DNA of 64,000 nucleotides from Microglena sp. YARC (Eukaryota > Chlorophyta > Chlorophyceae > Chlamydomonadales > Chlamydomonadaceae), in assembly GCA_022414725.1 (NCBI GenBank), contig CM039464.1:744001-808000 (forward strand), written 5' to 3'. Both the position numbers and the translations under genes were made by a program. Below are positions 38,301-52,405 of the stretch, piece after piece. Position 1 is the stretch's first letter. Each line of letters opens with the position of its first letter. A model generated the notes under the pieces. The model was given only the letters and a program-made list of their open reading frames with translations, searched no databases and was not told the origin of the DNA.

Positions 38301-40054
38301 CCTACCCTACCCTACTCCCCTTACCCTACCCCCCTACCCCTAACCTACCCTCCTTCCCCCCCTACCCTAACCCCCTACCCCTCTGCCCCCCTACCCCCCT
38401 ACCCTAAACCCCCTACCCCCCTACCCTAAACCCCTACCTAACCCCCCTACCCTAAACCCTAACCTACCCCTCCTTCCCCCCCTACCCTTAACCCCTACCC
38501 CTCTACCCCCCCCCTACCCCCCTACCCTAACCCCCCTACCCCCCTACCCTAAGCCCCCTACCCCCCTACCCTAAACCCCTACCCCCCTACCCTAACCCCC
38601 CTACCCATCTACCCCCCTACCCTACACCCCCTACACCCCTACACTACACCCCCCTACCTTACCTCCCCTACCCTACCCTACCCTACCCTACCCTACCCTA
38701 CCCTACCCTACCCTACCCTACCCTACCCACCCAACCCTACCCTACCCTACCCACCCTACCCTACCCACCCTACCCAACCAACCCTACCCTACCCACCCTA
38801 CCCTACCCATCCTAACCTTCCCACACTACCCTACCCACCCTACCATACCCACGATACACACACAAACACAACACATCGCACCCACCTGCTTGTCATTTGC
38901 TGCTCAGGTGTATCTGACTCCATCTACGAGAACTGGGCCACTTACACTCATCTGATTGTCCTTGGCTGCTCTATCCCCCTCCCCTCCCCTTTCCCCCCTC
39001 ATACCCCTCTACCCCCCCCTACCCCCCTACCCTAAACCCCTACCCCCCCTACCCTAAACCCCCTACCCATCTACCCCCCTACCCTACACCCCTACACCCC
39101 TACACTACACCCCCTACCCCACCCTAAACCCCCTACCCTACACCCCCTACCCCCTACCCTAAACCCCCTACCCCTCTACCCCCCCCCCTACCCCCTACCC
39201 TAAACCCCTACCCCCCTACACTAAACCCCCTACCCCCCTACCCTAAACCCCTACCCCCCTACCCATCTACCCCCCTACCCTACACCCCCTACACCCCTAC
39301 ACTACACCCCCTACCTTACCTCCCCTCCCATACCCTACCCTACCCTACCCCACCCTACCCTACCCTACCCACCCAACCCTACCCTACCCTACCCACCCTA
39401 CCCTACCCACCCTACCCTACCCACCCTACCCTACCCACCCTACCCTACCCATCCTAACCTTCCCACACTACCCTACCCACCCTACCATACCCACGGTACA
39501 CACACAAAAACAACACATCGCACCCACCTGCTTGTCATTTGCTGCTCAGGTGTATCTGACTCCATCTACGAGAACTGGGCCACTTAAACTCATCTGATTG
39601 TCCTTGGCTGCTCTATCCCCCCTCCCCCTCCCCCCCCTCATACACACACTACCATACTAATATGCTTGTCATTCCCCACCCTCTACCCTACCCCCCCCAC
39701 ACACCCCATGCCACCGCACCCTACTCTACCCCCCACACACAAACACCACACATCGCACTCATCTGCTTGACCTTTGGCTGCTCAGGTGTACCAGACTCTT
39801 TCTACGAGAATTGTGCGATTGACACATGGCGGAAGCCTCTCTATTGTGACGGTGAGTGCAGTACACAGTCACTCTATTGTGACGGTGCGTAAAGTACACA
39901 GCCACTCTATTGTGACGGTATGTGAAGTACACAGCCGCTCTATTGTGACGGTGTGTGAAGGACACAGCCACTCCCCCTAAGTAAGATAGCATTCTCTCCA
40001 AGTACTTTTACAATTCACAGGGACAGTCCCAGCAACCCCTCCCCCTCCCCCCCC

Positions 40055-40138
<84 letters not shown>

Positions 40139-42232
40139 TACCTGAGCGTGTATGTGTGGTGGTGGTGGGGTGGACTGGTCCTTGTTGACCCAAACATAAA
40201 AAGGGGCACACAGAGTAACACAATCAGATTTTAGACACGCGTGAGATGTACGTTGGGCATCTGGCTCGAGCCTCTTTTGACGCTGGCAACGCATAGAAAA
40301 AATGGCAATGCAAAAAAATGGCAACGCAAAATTGCAATGCAAAATGGCAACGCAAAAATAGCAACGCAAAAATGGCAACGCATGAAAAAAGAATATGCAA
40401 ATGGAATAAATTGTGGTTTGAAGGTGTTTTACTGGCACAATTGTTTCTGCACACATTTAAAATCACTACAAATCATGTGCGTGGGGATACAAATATTTGT
40501 TCAATCATTTTCAAAATGAAATTAAAAAGCAGTTTACTTTCATGTCAGATTACATCAAGTCCCTCATGACTTCATTAATCATTTGGCGTCCAAAAGATCA
40601 CCAGGATAATGCACCATCAGCAGCAGTTCCAGAAGCGCCAAAAAAAGCAGCAGCAGCACCATCATCACTATCAGCAGCAGCAGCACGGTCAGCAGCAGCA
40701 CCAGCACCAGCAACACCGCCATCAGCAGCAACAACACCACGATAAGCAGCAGCAGCACAAGCGCCAAAAGCGTCAGCACCAGCAGCACCATCACCAGCAG
40801 CACCACCACTATAAGCAGCAGCAGCACCAAAAGCAAAAGCAACAGCAGCATTAGCACCATTGTCATTCCTATCATCAGCAGCAGCAGCACCATCAGCACC
40901 ACCACCACCACCACCAGCAACAACACCGTCAGCAGAAGCAAAAGCACCATCAGCAGTAGCAGAAGCACCGTCACCATCATCGCCACCAGCAGCAGCAGCA
41001 GCAGCAACACCACCGTCAGCAGAAGCAGAAGCACCATCAGCAGAAGCAGAAGCACCATCATCAGGAGCAGCACCATCACCATCAGCAACACCACTGTCAG
41101 CACCACCATTAGCACCACCATTAGCACCACCATCAGCAGCAGCAGCACTATCATCATTACCTTCATCATCACTATCACCATCATCATCATTACCATCATC
41201 ATCACCATCATCATCATCATCATCATCATCATCGTTACCATCATCACCATCACCATCATCATTATTACCATCATCATCTTCATCTTCATCACTATCACCA
41301 TCATCATCAATACCATCATCATCACCATCATCATCATCACAATCATCACTATCACCATCATCATTCTCATCATCATCATCATCATCATCACCATGATTAT
41401 CATCACTATCACTATCACCATCACCATGGTCATCATCACTATCACCATCATCATCATTACCATCATCATCATTACCATCATCATCATCATCACCATTACC
41501 ATCATCATCATCATTATCATCACCATTACCATCATCATCATCATCATAGTACCTTGTGAGGACCATGCAGTCCAACAAACGCCCAGCTTGCACTCTGTCA
41601 CTATCAGCACCACCACCACCATCAGCAGTACCACCACCACCACCAATATCAGCAGCAGCACCATCATGATCATCACTATCACCATTACCATCATCACCAT
41701 GACCATCATCATCATCATCATCATCATAACCGCCACCATCATTATCATCATCAGCATCATCACCATCATCATCATCATCATCATCATCATAACCACCACC
41801 CTCACCATCAGTATCATTAGCATCATTACCACCATCATCATCAGCATCATCATCACCACCATCATCATCAGCATCATCATTACCACCACCATCATCATCA
41901 GCATCATTACCACCACCACCATCATCATCATCACTATCATCATCATCATTACCACCACCACCATCAGCATCATCACCATCAGCATCATCATCATCATCAT
42001 CATTAGCACCACCTTCATCATCAGCATTACCACCACCATCACCATAATCATAATCATAATCATAAAACCTTGTCTGACCTATGGAGTCCAAAGAACGCCC
42101 AGCTTACGCTCTTTCGTCAGTGTCATCAGCACCACCACTATCAGCAGCACCACCACCACCATCAGCACCGCCACCACTACCACCACCACCACTTTCAGCA
42201 GCACCACCATCATCATCATCATCATCATCATT

Positions 42233-42263
<31 letters not shown>

Positions 42264-42313
42264 TTAACACCACCATCACCAGCAGCATCATCATCATCAT
42301 CATCATTACCACC

Positions 42314-42347
<34 letters not shown>

Positions 42348-42388
42348 TTACCACCATCACCACCACCATCATCATCATCATTACCACC

Positions 42389-42422
<34 letters not shown>

Positions 42423-42523
42423 TTACCACCACCACCACCATCATCATCAGCATCATTACCACCACCATCAGCATCATTACCACCACCACCATCATCATCA
42501 TCACTATCATCATCATCATCATT

Positions 42524-42554
<31 letters not shown>

Positions 42555-43045
42555 CCACCAGCATCATCAGCATCAGCATCATTAGCATCACCATCATCAT
42601 CATCATTACCACCACCATAATCATAATCATAATCATAATATCTTGTCTGACCTATGGAGTCCAAAGAATGCCCAGCTTACGCTCTTTCGTCAGCGTCATC
42701 AGCACCACCACTATCAGCAGCAGCACCACCACCATCAGCACCGCCACCACTACCACCACCACCACTTTCAGCAGCAGCACCATCATCATCATCATCATCA
42801 TTACCACCACCACCATCAACATCATCATTAACACCACCAGAAGCAGCAGCAGCAGCAGCAGCAGCATTACCACCACCACCACAACCAGCACCACCATCAT
42901 CATCATCATCATTACCACCACCACCACCATCACCACCACCATCATCATCATCATTACCACCACCACCACCACCTCCACGATCATCATCATCATCATTACC
43001 ACCATCACCACCATCATCATCATCATCATCATAATTACCACCACC

Positions 43046-43077
<32 letters not shown>

Positions 43078-46000
43078 TACCACCACCACCATCATCATCA
43101 TCATCATTATCATCATTACCACCAACACCATCATCATCATCATCATTACCACCAACACCATCACCACCATCATCATCATTACCACCAACACCACCACCAT
43201 CATCATCATCATCATACATTGTCTTCACCATGCAGTCCAACGAACGCCCAGCTTACGCTCTGTCGTGGCCCTAGGGAAGTTTGACGCCATGCACCGCGGC
43301 CACCGCATGTTAGCTATGACTGCGTCACAGATGGGGGGTGCACAACCAGTGCTGTTGTCCTTCTCTGGCATGGCGGAGGTGTTGGGATGGCCTCGACGCC
43401 TTCCCCTTGTGGCGGACTGTGATAGGAGTAGAGTGCTGTGCTCGTGGACGGCCCAGTGTATGAATAGGTGAGAGGGGACAGGGGGAGGGCAGTGCTGTGC
43501 TGTTGTCTTTTTCTGGCATGGCAGAGATGTTGGGATGGCCTCGGCGCCTTCCCCCAGTGGCAGACTGTGACAGGAGTAGAGTGCTGTGCTCGTAGGCGGC
43601 CCAGTGTATGAAATAGGTGAGTGGGACAGGGGGGAGGGCAGTGCTGTGCTGTTGTCCTTTTCTGGCATGGCAGAGATGTTGGGATGGCCTCGGCGCCTTC
43701 CCCCAGTGGCAGACTGTGACAGGAGTAGAGTGCTGTGCTCGTGGACGGCCCAGTGTATGAATAGGTGAGTGGGGACGGGGGGGGGGGTGGGGGGGGGGGG
43801 GGGGGGGGGGGGGGCTGTGCTGTTGTCCTTTTCTGGCATGGCGGAGGTGTTGGGATTGCCTTGCCGCCTTAGTTCTTAGAGAGGGGGCATGGAGGGGGAT
43901 CGAAATTGAAATTGAAATTGTTACATCCGTGTAATACTGTTACTCACAGGACGTGAAGTTAAGGACACCATAGCGTAAGCAGGAGCTAGCTATAGTCACC
44001 GTTGGAGGGGGATCCATTATCACATTCTTACTCTCACTCTTGTAATTCCATGTTGCACCCTACTCTGTGTTTTTCCTTTCAGCTAAAAGTAGCAGATTCT
44101 AGGCAGCTATTCATCCAAAGCTAATGCAACCTAGTGGGTCTAGAAGCTGACAGAATCCGCTGTCCAGAACTGTCGACATAATAGGGCTCAGCCCAGTGGC
44201 TGGCTCAGGGAGCTGCCTAGAAGCTGCTGCTCATAGCCGAAAAAAAAAAAAAAACTGATCTCATCATGTCACACTTCGTTGCCACAAGTACAGGTCTACT
44301 CGCCAGCGCCCCATCCCCTTCCAGGTCACACCCACGTTACACTTTCTTGCCATGAGCACAGGTCTCCTTACCAGCGCTCCATCCCCTTCCAGGTCACACC
44401 CACGTTACACTTTTTTGCCATGAACACAGGTCTCCTTGCCAGCGCTCCACCCCCTCGCAAGATATCCGCAAACTGTGAACATGCTAACCGGAAATAACAT
44501 ACTCACGTACTCACACCTGCCCACACCCACCTACCCACCTGCCTACACCCACCTACATACACACACACTCACCTGCAAACCCGCACAGGTCTCCTTGCCA
44601 GCATTCTACCCCCTTCCAAGACATCCGCACGCATGATGTCAACCTGCTAACTGGTAATAGCATACTCACCCACTCACACATACCCACACCCACCTACCCA
44701 CCTGCCTACACCCTCCTATGTACACACACTCACTCACCTGCAAACCTGCACAGGTCTCCTTGCCATCGCTCAATCCCCTTTCAAGACATCCATATGATGT
44801 CACACCCACGTCACACTTCGCTGCCACGTTCCATCCCCTTCCCAAGATATCCCCATGATGTTACACCCACCTACACACCTGCCTATACCCACCTACACAT
44901 GCACAAACCTGCAAACCCGCACAGGTCTCCTCGCCAGTGCCCAATCCCCCTCCAATCCATATGCATATTGTCAACCTGCTAACCGGAATAACATTCTCAC
45001 CGACTCACACTTAGCTGGCAATACATACTCACCTACCACACCCACCTACCCTCCTACGTACACACACCTGCAAACCCACACACCTCGCCATCAATCCCCT
45101 TCCAGTCCATATGCATGATGTCACTGCTAACTGGTAATAACATACTCACCTACTCACACCTACCCACACTCACCTACCCTCCTGCAAACACCCACCTACG
45201 TACACACGCACACACCTGCAAACCCACACAGGTCTCCTCGCCAGCGCTCAATCCCCTTCCAGTCCATATGCATGATGTCACCCTGCTAACTGGTAATAAC
45301 ATACTCACCTACTCACACCTACCCACACTCACCTACCCTCCTGCAAACACCCACCTACGTACACACGCACACACCTGCAAAACCCACACAGGTCTCCTCG
45401 CCAGCGCTCAATCCCCTTCCAGTCCATATGCATGATGTCACCCTGCTAACTGGTAATAACATACTCACCTACTCACACCTACCCACACTCACCTACCCTC
45501 CTGCAAACACCCACCTACGTACACACGCACACACCTGCAAACCCACACAGGTCTCCTCGCCAGCGCTCAATCCCCTTCCAGTCCATATGCATGATGTCAC
45601 CCTGCTAACTGGTAATAACATACTCACCTACTCACACCTACCCACACTCACCTACCCCTCCTGCAAACACCCACCTACGTACACACGCACACACCTGCAA
45701 ACCCACACAGGTCTCCTCGCCAGCGCTCAATCCCCTTCCAGTCCATATGCATGATGTCACCCTGCTAACTGGTAATAACATACTCACCTACTCACACCTA
45801 CCCACACTCACCTACCCTCCTGCAAACACCCACCTACGTACACACGCACACACCTGCAAACCCACACAGGTCTCCTCGCCAGCGCTCAATCCCCTTCCAG
45901 TCCATATGCATGATGTCACCCTGCTAACTGGTAATAACATACTCACCTACTCACACCTACCCACACTCACCTACCCTCCTGCAAACACCCACCTACGTAC

Positions 46001-49000
46001 ACACGCACACACCTGCAAACCCACACAGGTCTCCTCGCCAGCGCTCAATCCCCTTCCAGTCCATATGCATGATGTCACCCTGCTAACTGGTAATAACATA
46101 CTCACCTACTCACACCTACCCACACTCACCTACCCTCCTGCAAACACCCACCTACGTACACACGCACACACCTGCAAACCACACAGGTCTCCTCGCCAGC
46201 GCTCAATCCCCTTCCAGTCCATATGCATGATGTCACCCTGCTAACTGGTAATAACATACTCACCTACTCACACCTACCCACACTCACCTACCCTCCTGCA
46301 AACACCCACCTACGTACACACGCACACACCTGCAAACCCACACAGGTCTCCTCGCCAGCGCTCAATCCCCTTCCAGTCCATATGCATGATGTCACCCTGC
46401 TAACTGGTAATAACATACTCACCTACTCACACCTACCCCACACTCACCTACCCTCCTGCAAACACCCACCTACGTACACACGCACACACCTGCAAACCCA
46501 CACAGGTCTCCTCGCCAGCGCTCAATCCCCTTCCAGTCCATATGCATGATGTCACCCTGCTAACTGGTAATAACATACTCACCTACTCACACCTACCCAC
46601 ACTCACCTACCCTCCTGCAAACACCCACCTACGTACACACGCACACACCTGCAAACCCACACAGGTCTCCTCGCCAGCGCTCAATCCCCTTCCAGTCCAT
46701 ATGCATGATGTCACCCTGCTAACTGGTAATAACATACTCACCTACTCACACCTACACACTCACCTACCCTCCTGCAAACACCACTACTACACACGCACAC
46801 ACCTGCAAACCCACACAGGTCTCCTCGCCAGCGCTCAATCCCCTTCCAGTCCATATGCATGATGTCACCCTGCTAACTGGTAATAACATACTCACCTACT
46901 CACACCTACACACACTCACCTACCCTCCTGCAAACACCCACCTACGTACACACACACACACCTGCAAACCCACACAGGTCTCCTCGCCAGCGCTCAATCC
47001 CCTTCCAAGACATCCGCCAGATGTCACCCGAGGAGTTTGTTCGTATCCTAGCCCTCGACTTGAAAGCTAGTGGTGTGGTTGCGGGCAGGAATTATCGTTT
47101 CGGTGAGACCCTTTATGAGCTAATGGAAGCCCATATATAACGTATATCCAGCCCTATGTGGTCCTAGCCCTCGACTTAAAAGCTAGCGGTGTGGTTGCGG
47201 GCAGGAATTATCGATTCGGTGAGACCCTTTATGAACTAATGCAAGCCCATATATAACGTATATCCAGCCCGATGTGGTCCTAGCCCTCGACTTAAAAGCT
47301 AGCGGTGTGGTTGCGGGCAGGAACTATCGATTCGGTGAGACCCTTAATGAACTAATGCAAGCCCATATATAACGTATATCCACCCCTGTGTGGTCCTAGC
47401 CCTCGACTTAAAAGCTAGCGGTGTGGTTGCGGGCAGGAACTATCGATTCGGTGAGACCCTTAATGAACTAATGCAAGCCCATATATAACGTATATCCACC
47501 CCTGTGTGGTCCTAGCCCTCGACTTAAAAGCTAGCGGTGTGGTTGCGGGCAGGAACTATCGATTCGGTGAGACCCTTAATGAACTAATGCAAGCCCATAT
47601 ATAACGTATATCCACCCCTGTGTGGTCCTAGCCCTCGACTTAAAAGCTAGCGGTGTGGTTGCGGGCAGGAACTATCGATTCGGTGAGACCCTTAATGAAC
47701 TAATGCAAGCCCATATATAACGTATATCCACCCCTGTGTGGTCCTAGCCCTCGACTTAAAAGCTAGCGGTGTGGTTGCGGGCAGGAACTATCGATTCGGT
47801 GAGACCCTTAATGAACTAATGCAAGCCCATATATAACGTATATCCACCCCTGTGTGGTCCTAGCCCTCGACTTAAAAGCTAGCGGTGTGGTTGCGGGCAG
47901 GAACTATCGATTCGGTGAGACCCTTAATGAACTAATGCAAGCCCATATATAACGTATATCCACCCCTGTGTGGTCCTAGCCCTCGACTTAAAAGCTAGCG
48001 GTGTGGTTGCGGGCAGGAACTATCGATTCGGTGAGACCCTTAATGAACTAATGCAAGCCCATATATAAACGTATATCCACCCCTGTGTGGTCCTAGCCCT
48101 CGACTTAAAAGCTAGCGGTGTGGTTGCGGGCAGGAACTATCGATTCGGTGAGACCCTTAATGAACTAATGCAAGCCCATATATAACGTATATCCACCCCT
48201 GTGTGGTCCTAGCCCTCGACTTAAAAGCTAGCGGTGTGGTTTGCGGGCAGGAACTATCGATTCGGTGAGACCCTTAATGAACTAATGCAAGCCCATATAT
48301 AACGTATATCCACCCCTGTGTGGTCCTAGCCCTCGAGCTTAAAAGCTAGCGGTGTGGTTGCGGGCAGGAACTATCGATTCGGTGAGACCCTTAATGAACT
48401 AATGCAAGCCCATATATAACGTATATCCACCCCTGTGTGGTCCTAGCCCTCGACTTAAAAGCTAGCGGTGTGGTTGCGGGCAGGAACTATCGATTCGGTG
48501 AGACCCTTAATGAACTAATGCAAGCCCATATATAACGTATATCCACCCCTGTGTGGTCCTAGCCCTCGACTTAAAAGCTAGCGGTGTGGTTGCGGGCAGG
48601 AACTATCGATTCGGTGAGACCCTTAATGAACTAATGCAAGCCCATATATAACGTATATCCACCCCTGTGTGGTCCTAGCCCTCGACTTAAAAGCTAGCGG
48701 TGTGGTTGCGGGCAGGAACTATCGATTCGGTGAGACCCTTAATGAACTAATGCAAGCCCATATATAACGTATATCCACCCCTGTGTGGTCCTAGCCCTCG
48801 ACTTAAAAGCTAGCGGTGTGGTTGCGGGCAGGAACTATCGATTCGGTGAGACCCTTAATGAACTAATGCAAGCCCATATATAACGTATATCCACCCCTGT
48901 GTGGTCCTAGCCCTCGACTTAAAAGCTAGCGTTGTGGTTGCGGGAAGGAACTATCGTTTCGGTGAGACCCTTTAATCTCGAAAGTCTAGAGAGGTGAGAT

Positions 49001-52000
49001 ACACTTGATGTCACACTCACGCACACACTCACACAAACTCACATGCACCGGAACTCACACTCACTCACACTATTTTATAGACGCACACATACACACACTC
49101 ACACGAAAAACACATACACAGTTACACACACACCAACACACATGCATATGCACACGCACACGCACTCAAACATGCACAACTATCGATTCGGTGAGACCCT
49201 TTTATTTGAAAGTGATCTTGAAAGTCTCGAGAGGTTGGTAGTAGTACCTTGCGCTCTTTACCACTCTCACGTACACACAAACACACTCGCATGTGCCCAC
49301 ACAGTTACGGAAACGCACACACAATCACACATATGCACACGCACATGCACACTCACGCACACACTCACATGCACCGGAACTCACACTCACTCACACTATT
49401 TTATAGACGCACACTTACACACACTCACAAAAACACAGAAACACATACACAGTTGCACACACACCAACACACATGCACACTCACTCGCACATACACACAA
49501 TTACACACGTGCACACTCGAACTTGCACTTGCATGCACACTCACTCACAGACATATACACACGCACACAAACGCACACTCGAACATGCACATGCATGCAC
49601 ACACTCACACACATATACACATGCACACACACGCACACACCCGAACATGCACATGAATGCACATTTTCTCGCATGCACACACACACACGCATACTGGAAC
49701 ATGCACTCGCATGCGCACACTTACTCACACGCACACGAACACGCATCCACACTCGAACATGCACTTGCATGCATACTCTCTCACACACATATACACACAC
49801 ATACACTCACTCACACGCACACACACATATACACACACACTCGAACATGCACGTGCATGCACACACTCACTCACACATACACACATACACACACACACTC
49901 ACACGAACACGCATCCACACACACTCGAACATGCACTTGCATGCACACACTCACTCACACATACACACACACACACTCGAACATGCACATAAATGCACAT
50001 TTTCTCGCATGCACACACACACTCGCATGCACACATACGCACACAAACACACACACACTGGAACATGCACTCGCATGCACACACACTCACAAAAACACGT
50101 CTCTACGCATGGCTTTCTTCAGGATTCAAAGCCAAGGGTGATGCTAAGATGCTTCAGGAGCTTGGTGCCAGCTATGGCCTAGACATCCACATCGTAGACC
50201 TTGTTGCAGATAGCGCTGTTTCAGGCAGTGCAGGCACTACAGGTCACCAGGCTGAGGAGTGCAAATTTGTCAACCCAGAGAGTGAAGAAGAACAAGTCTC
50301 TTCATCGAAGGTGTGTAGCTGATTGTAGCTGAGAATAGCTGAGTGTAATTCAGAGTTCAACTTCATTGTTGTCATCATCATGGTCATCGTCGTCGTCGTC
50401 ATTATCAGCAGCAACAACAACAAGAACAACAGTAACAACAACAACAACAACACATGTCACTAAGTGAGGGCCGCTCATTTCACATTCCCCCAGATGCAAA
50501 CTCCACGAACGCCAACAAACATAACCAGACCTGAACTTGCCCCATCCCCAACGCCGAATATCTGTGTTCACCCTGCGCCCCACACATTCCCCCAGATGCA
50601 AACTCCACAAACGCCAACAAACATAACCAGACCCGAACTTGCCCCATCCCCAACGCCGAACATCTGTGTTCACCCAGCGCCTCACACATTCCACAAGATT
50701 CAAACTCCACAAACACAAACGAGCATAACCAGACCCGAACTTGTCCTATTCACAACGCCAAATATGTGTTGACCCCTGCTCCTCTCATGTTCCCCAAGAT
50801 TTAAACTCCACAAACGCAAACCATCATACTCAGGGCCAACACTTGCCCTACCCCCTTCCCCAAGCTTCTCTATTAAACCCTGCTCCTCTCACATTCCCTC
50901 AGATTCAAATCCACAAACGAAAAACAACATACTCAAGGCGAACACTTGCCCTTTCCCCATCCCCAAGCTTCTCTATTAAACCCTGCTCCTCTCACATTCC
51001 CCCAGATTCAAACTCCACAAACGCAACTCAACATACTCAAGGCGAACACTTGCCCTATCCCCAACCCCAAGCTTCTCTATTAAACCCTGCTCGTCTCACA
51101 TCCCCCCAGATTCAAAATCCACAAACGCAACTCAACATGCTCAAGGCCAACACTTGCCCTATTCCCAACCCCAAGCCTCTCTATTAACCCCTGCTCCTCT
51201 CATATTCCCCCAGATTCAAACACCACAAACGCAACTCAACATGCTCGAGGCCAACACTTGCCCTATTCCCAACCCCAAGCCTCTCTATTAACCCATGCTC
51301 CTCTCATATTCCCCCAGATTCAAACACCACAAACGCAAACCAACATAACCAGAACAGAACATACCTTGTATCCCCATCGCTAAATCTCTCTGTTCTGGTT
51401 CTGAGGTGGTTTTTTACCCAAACTCTCATCGTTATGTAACCAGGGACCTGCATTTCATATGATGTTGACCAAAGGCGAGTATGATATCGTATGATATCAT
51501 ACAAATTGCATAATATGATATCATATATACTTTGTGACTTAAGCCAAGGCAGACTGCCGGCATATGATATCATACGATGACATGATATCATATGCTATCA
51601 TATTGCTGTTCCCTTTATATAACTGACCAGCTGCTCCGGTGCTGCACGGTCTCGGCATTATCAGCATTGTTTTGCTGGGTATTTAACCTATCCCCTCTCT
51701 CTCTGTTCACCCCCCCCCCCTTTCTCCCACCCCTCCCCTGTCACCCACCACCCACCACCACCTCCATTCCCCAGATCCGGCACAACTTGTCCATCGGTGA
51801 TGTGCGAACAGTGCAGAAGCAATTGGGTAGGGCATACCGCTTGGTCTCCTATCTCCCCACAGCCCCTCACCACCATCTAGTACTGCCCACGTCAAGCTTC
51901 TTGAACCAGCCGCCAGCTGCTGGGAAGTACAAGGCAGCATTCAAGGTGGTCCCCCTCCAGCCTCCAGCCCAGGTACGAGTACAGAGGAGTGTTTGTACGA

Positions 52001-52267
52001 GAGGTACCGCCATTCGAACTGAAACCTCGGTATCGCTGGTTAGAGACGGGAGACCCACCGCCTGGGGTGAAAATCCTTTCACAACTTCAAAAAGAAGCAG
52101 GAGCCTCTCTGCATGCCTGCCTGCCTGCCTGTCATTTTTGTTATTGATGTGTGGGGACTGATGGGGATGAGTATATGTGTGTGAATGGGGGGGGGGGGGG
52201 GAATGCCTGCCTGTCATTTTTGTTATTGATGTGTGGGGACTGGTGGGGATGAGTATATGAGTGTGAA

Positions 52268-52306
<39 letters not shown>

Positions 52307-52368
52307 CATGCCTGCCTGTCATTTTTGTTGATGTGTGGGGACTGTGGGGATGAGTATATGAGTGTGAA

Positions 52369-52405
<37 letters not shown>

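Noticed and set aside
38230..39490. CCCTA repeats as a telomere
   Set aside because: The unit is irregular CCCTA/CCCCCTA, not TTTAGGG, is internal to RIBF intron 1 and is tied to exon-2 acceptor copies.
40579..43471. Frames of 490-690 codons through the CAG/CAT/CAC tract
   Set aside because: Trinucleotide runs without stops. Only the last ~75 codons of the plus frame are real (RIBF exon 3).
47001..47009. Nearer acceptor CCTTCCAAG for RIBF exon 4
   Set aside because: It gives the wrong phase from exon 3. The acceptor at 46,976-46,977 closes the frame and is the one repeated in the array.
44279..47070. Repeated ORFs of about 100 codons ([11 protein letters not shown].. type)
   Set aside because: They run through acceptor-array intron sequence in the wrong frame for exon 4 and recur only because the unit recurs.
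47046..48975. CRISPR-like array of 116-bp repeats
   Set aside because: The whole unit is repeated, there are no variable spacers, and the unit is explained by RIBF exon 4 plus its donor.
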